The notes beneath the pieces are model-generated. The model had not been told where the DNA came from. It worked only from the letters and a program-made list of their open reading frames with translations, and did no database searches. Below, piece by piece: positions 33,701-45,700 of a DNA stretch of 64,000 nucleotides. This DNA is from Micromonospora chalcea. Lineage in GTDB: Bacteria > Actinomycetota > Actinomycetes > Mycobacteriales > Micromonosporaceae. The stretch is taken from NCBI RefSeq assembly GCF_002926165.1, contig NZ_MAGP01000001.1, positions 1 through 64,000 of the forward strand. Direction: 5' to 3'. The stretch's first letter is position 1; every line of letters begins with the position of its first letter. Made by a program: the position numbers and the translations under genes.

Positions 33701-36700
33701 GGCGCCCTGGTGTCCGAACACCTCGTCACCGCCTACGGCGTGCGTTCGCTGGTGCTGGCGTCCCGGCAGGGCCCGGCGGCCCCCGGAGCCGACGAGCTGG
33801 TGCGGCGGCTGGCCGCGCTGGGCGCGACCGCCCGCGTGGTCGCCACGGACGTGACCGACCGTGAGCGCGTCGGCGAGCTGGTCCGGTCCATCACCGCCGA
33901 CGACCGCCTGGCCGGGGTGGTCCACACCGCCGGCGTCCTCGACGACGGCATCGTCAGCGGGATCACCGCCGACCGGCTGGCGGACGTGCTGGCCCCGAAG
34001 GTCACGGCGGGCTGGTGGCTGCACGAGGCGACCGCCGAGCTGGACCTCGACCTGTTCGTGCTCTTCTCCTCCGTCGCCGGGGTGCTCGGCTCTCCCGGCC
34101 AGGCCGCGTACGCGGCCGGCAACGCCTTCCTGGACGCCCTCGCCGTGCTGCGGGCGCAGCGCGGGCTGCCCGCCGTCAGCCTCGCGTGGGGCATGTGGGA
34201 CACCGACGGCATGGCCGCGTCGATCAACGACACCGACCGGGCGCGGGTGACCCGGGCCGGTCTGGTCCCGATGACCGCCCCGGTCGGGCTCGGGCTGTGG
34301 GACGCCGCCCTGACCCACGGCGGCGCGGCGCTGGTGCCGGCCGTTGTCGACCTGCCCGCCATGCGGGCACGGACCGCCGCCGGCCGGGTGCCGGTGATGC
34401 TGCGGGGCCTGGTGGGACCGGCAGCGAAGCGTCGCCGCTCCGGCACCGGCGCGTGGGCCGACCGGCTGGCCGGCCTCGACCCGCAGGAGGCGCGTACGCA
34501 GGTGGCCCTGCTGGTGCGCGGGATGATCGCGCAGGTGCTCGGCCACGGCGGCGCCGAGGCGGTGCCGGCGGACCGGGCGTTCCGGGAACTGGGCTTCGAC
34601 TCGCTGACCGCCGTCGAGCTGCGCAACCGGATCAACAGCGCGAGCGGACTGCGGCTCACGTCGACGCTCGTCTTCGACTACCCGACCCCCGCTGCCCTGT
34701 CGGAGCACCTGTACGAGCAGCTGTCCGGCCAGGTCGCCGAGCAGCAGCGGGCCGTGCGGGCGACAAACGTCGACGAGCCGATCGCCATCGTGGGCATGGC
34801 CTGCCGCTACCCGGGCGGCGTGACGAACCCGCAGCAGCTGTGGGACCTGGTCGCCGCCGGCGCCGACGGTATCGGCGAGTTCCCCACCGACCGGGGCTGG
34901 GACCTCGACCGGCTCTTCCACCCCGACCCGGACAACCCCGGGACGTCGTACACCCGCCACGGTGGCTTCCTGTACGGGGCCGCCGAGTTCGACCCGGACT
35001 TCTTCGGCATCTCGCCGCGCGAGGCGATCGCCATGGACCCGCAGCAGCGACTGCTGCTGGAGGCGTCCTGGGAGACGTTCGAGTCGGCCGGCCTCGACCC
35101 GTCGCGGCTACGTGGCAGCCGGACCGGCGTCTTCGCCGGGCTCATGTACCACGACTATGCCTCCGGCGTGCAGGACCTGCCCGAGGGCGTGGGCGGCTAC
35201 CTCGGCACCGGCACCTCCGGCAGCGTGCTGTCCGGCCGGGTCGCGTACACCTTCGGCCTCGAAGGCCCGGCGGTCACTGTCGACACGGCGTGCTCGTCGT
35301 CGCTGGTCGCGTTGCACCTCGCGGTGCAGGCACTGCGCGGCGGCGAGTGCGATCTCGCCCTGGCCGGTGGCGTGACGGTGATGGCGACGCCGGGCACGTT
35401 CATCGAGTTCTCCCGCCAGCGGGGCCTGTCGCAGGACGGTCGCTGCAAGTCGTTCGCGGCGTCGGCGGACGGCACGGGCTGGTCCGAGGGCGTCGGCGTG
35501 CTGCTGGTGCAACGACTCTCCGACGCGCAGCGGGAGGGCCGGCGGATCCTGGCGGTGGTACGGGGCAGCGCCGTGAACCAGGACGGCGCGTCGAACGGGC
35601 TGACGGCCCCCAACGGCCCGTCGCAGCAGCGGGTCATCCGGCAGGCCCTGGCGAACGCCCGGCTGACCACGGCCGACGTGGACGCCGTCGAGGCGCACGG
35701 CACCGGCACGACCCTGGGTGACCCGATCGAGGCGCAGGCCCTGCTGGCGACGTACGGGCAGGACCGGCCCGCCGACCGGCCGCTGTGGCTGGGCTCGATC
35801 AAGTCGAACATCGGCCACACCCAGGCCGCCGCCGGGGCGGCCGGCATCATCAAGATGATCATGGCGATGCGGCACGGGGTGCTGCCGTCGACGCTGCACG
35901 TCGACGAGCCGTCCCCGCACATCGAGTGGAGCGCCGGGGCGGTCTCCCTGCTCACCGAGGCCCGCGACTGGCCCGCGGCGGGCCGGCCCCGTCGCGCCGC
36001 GATCTCGTCGTTCGGCGTCAGCGGCACCAACGCGCACGTGATCATCGAGCAGCCCCCCGCCGAAGCGGAGCCCACCCGGGGCGAGCACGCGCCGACGCCC
36101 GCCGCCGGGTCGCTGCCGACGCCCGTGCTGCTCTCGGCCCGCTCCGAGGCCGCCGTCGCGGCGCAGGCCGACCGCTGGGCCCGCTGGATCGCCGACGACG
36201 AGAAACTGCGCCCCGCCGACGTCGGCTGGTCGTCGACAGTCAGCCGGGCCGTGCTGGAGCACCGTGCGGTGGTCACCGCGACGGGCCGGGACGAACTGCT
36301 GGCCGGGCTGCGGGCGCTCGCCGCCGGTGAGCCGGCCGCCGCCGTGGCAACGGGGACCGGCACGACGCGTACGCAGCTGGCCGTGCTCTTCTCCGGCCAG
36401 GGTGCGCAGCGTGCCGGGATGGGCCGGGAGTTGTCCGCCCTGTTCCCGGTGTTCGCCGTCGCGTTGGACGAGGTGTGTGCGCAGCTCGATCCGTTGCTGC
36501 CGCGTCCGTTGCGGGAGGTGCTGTTCGCGTCGTCGGGGTCCGCCGAGGCGGGGTTGCTGGATCAGACGGTGTTCACGCAGGCCGGGTTGTTCGCGGTCGA
36601 GGTGGCGCTGTTCCGTCTGGTGGAGTCGTTCGGGGTTGTTCCCGATGTGGTGGCTGGTCATTCGATCGGTGAGGTGACGGCTGCGCATGTGGCCGGGGTG

Positions 36701-39700
36701 TTGTCCCTGGCCGACGCGTGCGTTCTCGTGGCCGCGCGGGGTCGGTTGATGCAGGCGTTGCCGGCCGGTGGCGGGATGCTGGCGGTGGCCGCCGACGAGG
36801 CGGCGGTGGTGGAGTCGATCGCGAGGCTGACCGACCGGGTCGGTATCGCGGCCGTCAACGGGCCTGCCGCCGTCGTCGTCTCCGGTGCCGTCGAGGCCCT
36901 GGACGAGGTGGAGCGGGTCTGGCGGGAGCGGGGCGTGCGTACGCGCCGGCTGGTGGTAAGTCACGCGTTCCACAGCCCGCTGATGGAGCCGATGCTCGAC
37001 GAGTTCCGCGCCGTCCTGGCGGGGCTGGCGTTCCGGGCGCCGCTGCTGCCGGTGGTGTCGAACCTGACCGGCGCGCTCGCCGACCCGCAGGAGATCACCC
37101 GTGCCGAGTACTGGGTGCGGCACGTGCGGGAGGCCGTCCGCTACGCCGACGGCATCGCCGCCCTGCGGGCCACCGGGGTCGACACCTTCCTGGAGATCGG
37201 CCCGCAGAGCGTCCTGACCGCCATGAACGCCGACCTGCTCGCCGATGACGCGCTGGCGGTGGCCGTCCAGCGTCGGGACCGGCCCGCCCCGCAGGCACTG
37301 CTGCACGCCCTCGCCGACCTGCACGTCCACGGTGTCCCGGTGACCTGGACGCAGTGGTTCACCGACGCCGGCGCCGCCCGGGTCGACCTGCCCACGTACG
37401 CCTTCCAGCACCAGCGGTACTGGCTCGGCGCGGGCCAGACGCGTATCGCCGACGTGTCCGGGGCGGGCCTCGGCGTCGCCGGGCACCCGCTGCTCGGCGC
37501 GGCGGTCTCCGTGGCCGGCGAGGACATGGTGGTGCTGACCGGCCGCCTGTCGACGTCGACGCACGCGTGGCTCGCCGACCACGTCGTCTCCGGCGCGGTG
37601 ATCGTGCCGGGCGCTGCCCTGGTGGAGTTGGCGGTGCGGGCGGGTGACGAGGTGGGTGCGTCGCGGGTGCGGGAGCTGACCGTGTCCGCGCCGCTGGTGC
37701 TGCCGGAGTCCGGCGCGGTGCGGGTGCAGGTACGCGTCGGCGCGGCCGACGAGACCGGCACCCGAGTCGTGGCGGTGCACTCGCAGTCCGAGGGTGATCC
37801 GGAGGCTGACTGGGTGCGGCATGCGGAGGGCGTGCTGGAGCCGGCGTCGGCCGACGAGCCGGGCGTGGGGGAGTGGCCGCCGGTCGGTGCGTCCGAGGTG
37901 GACGTGGCGGGCTGGTATCCGGTGCTTGCGGAGCGTGGCCTGGCGTACGGGCCGGTGTTCCGGGGGCTGCGCCGGGTGTGGACGGGCGGCGACGAGGTGT
38001 TCGCCGAGGTGGCGTTGCCGGATGAGGTGGCGACGGAGGCGGCGCGCTTCGGTGTGCACCCGGCGCTGCTGGATGCGGCGCTGCATCCGATCGGACTGCT
38101 GGTGGGTGCGGAGGGTCCGGGTGGGCCGCGGGTGCCGTTCGCGTTCGAGGGTGTGCAGGTGTATGCCTCGGGCGCGCGGGTGCTGCGGGTCCGGCTGTCG
38201 CGTACGGGCTCGGCGGTGCGTCTGGTCGCGTGCGACGAGTCGGGCGCGGCAGTGGTCTCGGTCGACTCCCTCGCCCTGCGCGAGCTGACCGGCGTGACCG
38301 CGGCAGGCGCGGCGGCCCGCGCGATGTTCGAACTCACCTGGCAGGCCGAGGAGATCGCCGCCGCCGGAGACCTCTCCGGCTGGGCGCTGGTCGGCTCGCC
38401 GGCAACCGCCGACCTGCCGGCGTACGGCGACGTCGAGGCGCTCGTCGCGGCCGTCGACGCCGGCCGGACGGTCGCACCGAAGGCGCTGCTGCTGCCGCTC
38501 GACGCGGCGGAGAGCGCGGTCCCCGACGCGGTACGCGCGGCGACCACGGCCGTGCTGGCGACCGTGCGGTCCTGGCTGGCGGCGGACGCGCTGGCGGAGT
38601 CGCGGCTGGTGGTGGTGACCCGGGGCGCGGTGTCGGTGGCGGCGGACGACCGGGTGTCCGACCTGGCCGGTGCGGCGGTGTGGGGTCTGCTGCGGTCGGC
38701 GCAGTCGGAGCACCCGGGTCGCATCGTGCTGGCGGACGTCGACGTCGACGTGGACGCCGGGCTGCTGGGTGTGCTGACCACAGTGGCCGACGAGCCGGTG
38801 GCGTTCGGTGGTCAGGTCGCGGTGCGTGCGGGTGAGGTGTTCGTGCCGCGCCTGGTGCGTGCGGTCGCTGCGGTGTCGGTGGAGACGCCGGTTGTGGGTG
38901 ACGGTGCGGTGCTGGTGACCGGTGGTACGGGTGCGCTCGGGGCGTTGGTGGCGGAGCATCTGGTGTCGGCGCATGGTGTGCGGTCGCTGGTGCTGGTGTC
39001 GCGGCGCGGTCCGGAAGCCGCCGGTGCGGGCGAGTTGTCGGAGCGGCTGTCGGCGCTGGGTGCGTCGGTGCGGGTCGTTGCCTGTGACGTGACGGACCGG
39101 GACCAGGTGTTCGGGCTGGTGGCGGAGGTTTCCGCCGGGGGTCGGCTGGCGGGTGTGGTGCACACCGCTGGTGTCTTGGATGACGGTGTCGTGGAGGGGC
39201 TGACGGCGGCGCGGCTGGCCGGGGTGTTGGCGCCGAAGGTTTCGGCGGGTTGGTTCCTGCATGAGGCGACGGCGGCGCTGGATCTCGACTTGTTCGTGGT
39301 GTTCTCGTCGGTGGCGGGTGTGTTGGGTTCGCCGGGTCAGTCGGCGTATGCGGCGGGCAACGCGTTCCTCGACGGGCTTGCGGTCCACCGGCGGCAGCTC
39401 GGGTTGCCTGCGGTGAGTCTGGCGTGGGGGATGTGGGACACGGCAGGCATGGCCGCCTCGATCGACGAGGCGGACCGGGCGCGGTCCGCGCGGGCGGGTC
39501 TGACGCCGATGAGCGCCGAGATCGGGTTGGAGCTGTTCGACGCCGCCCTGGTGGCGGAGCGGCCGGCGTTGGTGCCGGCTGTGATCGACGTACCGGCGAT
39601 GCGCGCAGCGCTCGGCGCCGGCCCGGCGCCGGCCGTGCTGCGTACCCTGATCGGGTCGACGGCGGCCCGGCGACGGGCCGCGCGGAGCGGCGACTGGGCC

Positions 39701-42700
39701 AACCAGCTCGCGGGCCTGGCGCCCGACGAGGCACGCGCCCAGATCGACGTGCTGGTGCGCGGTCTGGTCGCGCAGGTGTTGGGGCACGGTGGTGCGGAGT
39801 CGGTGCCGGCGGACCGGGCGTTCCGGGAGCTGGGCTTCGACTCGCTGACGGCGGTGGACCTGCGTAACCGGTTGAACGCGGCCACGGGGCTGCGGCTGGC
39901 CTCGACGCTGGTGTTCGACTATCCGACCCCGGCCGTGCTCGCCGACCACCTGCACGAGCAGGTCTCCGGGCAGATCACCGCCCGCCAGACGGCGGTGCTC
40001 ACCGCCGGCACCGACGAGCCGATCGCGATCGTGGGCATGGCCTGCCGCTACCCCGGTGGCGTCGACAGTCCCGACCAGATGTGGGCGTTGCTGGCCGGCG
40101 GCGGCGACGGGATCTCGGAGTTCCCCACCGATCGCGGCTGGGACCTGGAGAGCCTGTTCGACCCGGACCCGGAGCACAGCGGTACGTCGTACACGCGCCA
40201 TGGTGGTTTCCTGTACCGGGCGGCGGAGTTCGACCCGGGCTTCTTCGGTATTTCGCCGCGTGAGGCCCTGGCGATGGATCCGCAGCAGCGGTTGCTGTTG
40301 GAGGCGTCGTGGGAGTCGTTCGAGTCGGCGGGGCTTGATCCGCAGCGGTTGCGGGGCAGCCGGACGGGTGTGTTCGCCGGTGTCATGTACCACGACTACG
40401 CCTCCCGCCTGATGGACCTGCCGCCGGACGCCGAGGGCTTCGTCGGCACGGGCACGTCGGGCAGCGTGCTGTCCGGTCGGGTCGCCTACACCTTCGGGCT
40501 CGAGGGCCCGGCGGTCACCGTCGACACCGCTTGTTCTTCCAGCCTCGTCGCGCTGCACCTCGCCGCGCAGGCGTTGCGTTCCGGCGAGTGTGATCTGGCG
40601 TTGGCCGGTGGTGTGACGGTGATGGCGACGCCGGGGACGTTCATCGAGTTCTCCCGGCAGCGCGGCCTGTCGGCCGACGGCCGCTGCAAGTCGTTCGCGG
40701 CGTCCGCCGACGGCACCGGCTGGTCCGAGGGCGTCGGCGTGCTGCTCGTGGAACGGCTGTCGGACGCGCGGCGCAACGGGCACCGCGTGCTGGCGGTGGT
40801 ACGTGGCACGGCCGTGAACCAGGACGGCGCGTCGAACGGGCTGACCGCGCCGAACGGTCCGTCGCAGCAGCGGGTGATCCGGCAGGCGCTGGCGAACGCG
40901 CGCCTGTCCCCGGCGGACGTGGATGCCGTGGAGGCGCACGGCACGGGCACGACGCTGGGTGACCCGATCGAGGCGCAGGCTCTGCTGGCGACGTACGGGC
41001 AGGAGCGTCCGCAGGATCGGCCGTTGCTGTTGGGGTCGGTGAAGTCGAACATCGGGCACACGCAGGCGGCTGCCGGTGTGGCCGGTGTGATCAAGATGGT
41101 CATGGCGATGCGGCACGGTCTGGTGCCGGCGACGCTGCACGTGGACGAGGCGTCGCCGCATGTCGACTGGTCGGCGGGGGCGGTGGCCCTGGCCACCGAG
41201 CCCACCCCGTGGCCGGCCGTGGACCGGCCGCGTCGGGCGGCGGTGTCGTCGTTCGGGATCTCCGGCACGAACGCGCATGTGATCATCGAGCAGCCGCCGG
41301 TTGAGACGATCGAGGGTGAGGTCGTCGCCCGCGACGTGCCGCCGGTCGTGCCGGTGCTGCTGTCGGCCCGCGATGCCGCCGCGCTGTCGGCGCAGGCGGG
41401 CCGGTGGGCGCGCTGGCTGACCGCCGACGAGGCCCCGCGTCCGCTGGACGTGGCCTGGTCCTCCGTCACCACCCGGCCCGCGCTGGAACACCGGGCGGTC
41501 GTCACCGCCGCCGACCGGGACGACCTGGTCGCGGCGTTGACCGGCCTCGCCGACGGCGACCCCACCGGTACGGTCGTCTCCGGCGCCACCGGCCAGCGCG
41601 GCCAGATCGCGCTGCTCTTCTCCGGCCAGGGCGCGCAGCGTGCCGGGATGGGCCGGGAGCTGTACGCCGGGTTCCCGGTGTTCGCCGCCGCGCTGGACGA
41701 GGTGTGTGCGCAGCTCGATCCGTTGCTGCCGCGTCCGCTCAAGGACGTGCTGTTCGCGTCGGAGGGTTCCGCCGAGGCGGAGTTGCTGGATCAGACGGTG
41801 TTCACGCAGGCCGGGTTGTTCGCGGTCGAGGTGGCGTTGTTCCGTCTGGTGGAGTCGTTCGGGGTCGTGCCGGACATGCTGGCTGGTCACTCGATCGGTG
41901 AGGTGACCGCGGCGCATGTCGCGGGCGTGTTGTCCCTGGCCGACGCGTGTCAGCTCGTCGCCGCGCGGGGTCGGTTGATGCAGGCGCTGCCGACCGGTGG
42001 CGGGATGCTGGCCGTTGCCGCCGATGAGGCGGCGGTGGCGGAGTCGATCGTCGGGCTGACCGGCCGGGTCGGTGTCGCGGCCGTCAACGGCCCCGCAGCA
42101 GTGGTGGTGTCGGGTGCCGTCGAGGCCCTGGACGAGGTGGAGCGGGTCTGGCGGGATCGGGGCGTGCGTACGCGCCGGCTGACGGTGAGCCATGCGTTCC
42201 ACAGTCCGTTGATGGAGCCGATGCTGGCCGATTTCCGCGCGGTCCTGCATGGCCTCACGTTTGCTGCGCCGTTGTTGCCGGTGGTGTCGAACGTGACGGG
42301 TGCCCTGGCCGACGCAGGCGAGATCTGCACGCCGGAGTATTGGGTGCGGCATGTGCGCGAGGCGGTGCGCTACGCCGATGGGATCGCCGCTCTGCGGGCT
42401 GCCGGGGTGGACACGTTCCTGGAGGTCGGGCCGCAGAGCGTCCTGACCGCGATGACCGCCGACGTGCTGCCCGACGACGACGGTGTGCTGGCGGTGGCTG
42501 TGCAGCGCCGGGACCGTCCGGAGGCGCACGCGCTGCTGCACGCCCTGGCGGAGCTGCACGTGCACGGGATGCCGGTGACCTGGACGCAGTGGTTCGCCGA
42601 GACCGGCGCGCGCCGCGTCGACCTGCCCACGTACGCCTTCCAGCACCAGCGCTACTGGCCCACCGCCGGCCGGGCGCGTACGGGCGACGTGTCCGGGGCC

Positions 42701-45700
42701 GGACTCGGCCGCACCGGGCACCCGCTGCTCGGCGCGACAGTGGACCTGGCCGGCGACGACGAGATGGTGCTGACCGGCCGGCTCTCCCTGACCACGCACC
42801 CGTGGCTGGCCGACCACACGGTCTCCGGGCTGACGCTCGTACCCGGCACGGCCCTGGTCGAGCTGGCCGTACGGGCCGGCGACGAGGTGGGCCTCTCCCG
42901 GCTGCGTGAGCTGACCATGGCCGCCCCGCTGGTGCTCCCCGAATCCGGCGGCGTACGCATTCAGGTGCGGGTGTCCACGTCGGAGTCGCCGCAGCGTCCC
43001 GTCGCCGTCTACTCCCGCCCCGACGACGATCCCGAGGCGGGCTGGACCCGGCACGCGGAGGGTGTGCTGGAGGCGTCCACCGCCGACGAGCCCGACACGA
43101 TCACCTGGCCCCCCGCCCCGACGTCGGAGGTGGACCTCGCGGGGTGGTACGCGACGCTGGCGGAGCACGGCCTGGCGTACGGGCCGGTCTTCCAGGGACT
43201 CCAGCGCGCCTGGGTCGGCCGCGACGAACTGTTCGCCGAGGTGGCCCTGCCGGAGGCCGCCGCCACGGAGAGCGCCGGATTCGGCGTGCACCCGGCGCTG
43301 CTGGACGCCGCCCTGCACCCGATCGGGCTGCTGCTCGGTGGCGAGGAATCGAGCGGACCACGGGTGCCGTTCGCCTTCGAGGGCGTGCAGGTCCACGCCG
43401 CAGGCGCGGGGACGCTGCGGGTGCGCCTGACCCGCGACGGCTCCGGACTGCGGCTGGCCGCGTACGACGAGGTGGGCGCGCCGGTCGTGTCGATGGACTC
43501 CCTCGTCCTGCGAGAGCTGACCGGCGCGGCCGCGCCGGGCGTGGCCTCGCGGTCGCTGTTCGAGCTGCGGTGGCCGGCCGTGCAGACCGCACCCGCCGGG
43601 GAGCTTTCCGGATGGGCGCTGGTGACCGGCGGCCTGGAGCTGCCGGCACCGGTAGGAATGCCCACGTACGCCGACGTGGCGACGGTCACGGGGGAGGAGC
43701 CCGTCCCCCGGACGCTGCTGCTGCCGGTGTTCCCCGCGCCCGGCGCGGCGACGCCGGAGTCGGTCCGGGCAGTGACCTCGGACGTGCTGGCGACGGTGCA
43801 GTCCTGGCTCGCGGCGGACGCCCTGGCGGACTCGCGGCTCGTGGTCGTGACCCGGGGCGCGGTGTCGATCGGCGACGGCGACCGGGTGACCGACCTGGCG
43901 AGCGCGGCGGTGTGGGGTCTGCTGCGTTCGGCGCAGTCGGAGCACCCGGGCCGCATGGTCCTCGCGGACGTCGACGGCGACCTGGACGCCGCGCTGGTTG
44001 CCCTGCTGGACGGCGTCCTGCGGGAACCGGCCACGACCGGCGGCCAGCTCGCCGTCCGCGAGGGCGCGGTGTACTCGCCGCGCCTGGTCCGGGCCGGCAT
44101 CACGGCCGCACAGACGCCCAGCCTGGGTGACGGCGCGGTGCTGGTGACCGGCGGTACGGGTGCGCTCGGGGCGCTGGTCGCGGAGCACCTGGTGTCGGTG
44201 CACGGCGTGCGGTCGCTGGTGCTCGTGTCGCGGCGCGGTCCGGAAGCCGCCGGTGCGGGCGAGCTGTCGGAGCGGCTGTCCGCGCTGGGCGCGTCGGTGC
44301 GGATCGCCGCCTGTGACGTGACCGACCGGGACCAGGTCGGCGCTTTGGTTGCCGAGGTCACCGCCGAGGGTCGGCTGGCGGGTGTCGTGCACACCGCCGG
44401 CGTCCTGGACGACGGTGTCGTGGAGGGGCTGACGGCGGCGCGGCTGGCCGGGGTGTTGGCGCCGAAGGTGTCGGCGGGTTGGTTCCTGCACGAGGCGACG
44501 GCGGGTCTGGATCTGGATCTGTTCGTGGTGTTCTCGTCGGTGGCGGGTGTGCTCGGCTCGCCCGGTCAGTCGGCGTACGCGGCGGGCAACGCCTTCCTCG
44601 ACGGGCTTGCGGTCCACCGGCGGCAGTTGGGTCTGCCGGCCGTCAGTCTCGCGTGGGGCATGTGGGACACCGCCGGCATGGCCGCCTCGATCGAGGAGGC
44701 GGATCGGGCGCGTTCGGCGCGGGCGGGTCTGACGCCGATGAGCGCCGAGGTCGGGCTGGAACTCTTCGACGCCGCCCTGCGTGCCGACCGTCCGGCCCTC
44801 GTACCGGCCGTGATCGACGTGCCCGCGCTCCGGGCGGCGGCCTCCGGCGGCCCCGTGCCGGCCGTGCTGCGCACCCTGATCGGCGTGACCGGCACCCGCC
44901 GCCAGGCGGGGCAGGGCGCTGGCGACTGGGCCGACCGGCTCGCCGGGCTCACCGAGGACGAGGGCCGCGCCCAGATCGACGTGCTGGTGCGGGGCCTGGT
45001 CGCGCAGGTGTTGGGGCACGGTGGTGCGGAGTCGGTGCCGGCGGACCGGGCGTTCCGGGAGCTGGGCTTCGACTCGCTGACGGCGGTGGACCTGCGTAAC
45101 CGGTTGAACGCGGCCACCGGGCTGCGGCTGGCCTCGACGCTGGTGTTCGACTATCCGACCCCGGCCGTGCTCGCCGACCACCTGTGGTCGGAGCTGGCCG
45201 GCGTCAGCGCGTCGGCCGGCGCACAGGTCGCCGGCACGGTCGTCGGCGCCGACGAGCCGATCGCGATCGTGGGCATGGCCTGCCGTTACCCGGGCGGGGT
45301 GGAATCCCCCGACGAACTGTGGGAGTTGCTGGCCGGCGGCGGTGAGGGGATCGGGGAGTTCCCGGCGGATCGCGGCTGGGACCTGGAGTCGCTCTTCGAC
45401 CCGGACCCGAACCGCAGCGGTACGTCGTACACGCGCCACGGCGGTTTCCTGTACGGCGCGGCAGAGTTCGACCCCGGTTTCTTCGGGATCTCGCCGCGCG
45501 AGGCGCTCGCGATGGATCCGCAGCAGCGGTTGCTGTTGGAGGCGTCGTGGGAGTCGTTCGAGTCGGCGGGGCTTGATCCGCAGCGGTTGCGGGGCAGCCG
45601 GACGGGTGTGTTCGCCGGTGTCATGTACCACGACTACGCCTCCCGGCTCATGGACCTGCCGACCGAGGTGGAGGGCTACGTCGGGACCGGCACCTCCGGC

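Larger units (their letters stand above)
34775..39964 (+). other. PKS module M7: KS-AT(malonyl)-DH-KR(B type)-ACP
   Basis: Residues 3338-5067. KS Cys3510; AT Ser3967 and HAFH at 4067-4070; DH His4273 and Asp4437; KR with LDD and Tyr4862; ACP Ser5027. The DH reads THAWLADH and PGAALVEL where its sisters read THPWLADH and PGTALVEL; the catalytic residues are kept, so activity is still expected. Second alkene of the triene. Confidence 0.91.

Noticed and set aside
37561..37640. M7 DH as inactive, because of HAWLADH and PGAALVEL
   Set aside because: The catalytic His and Asp and the Gly/Pro of HxxxGxxxxP are all present; the changes lie outside the active residues.
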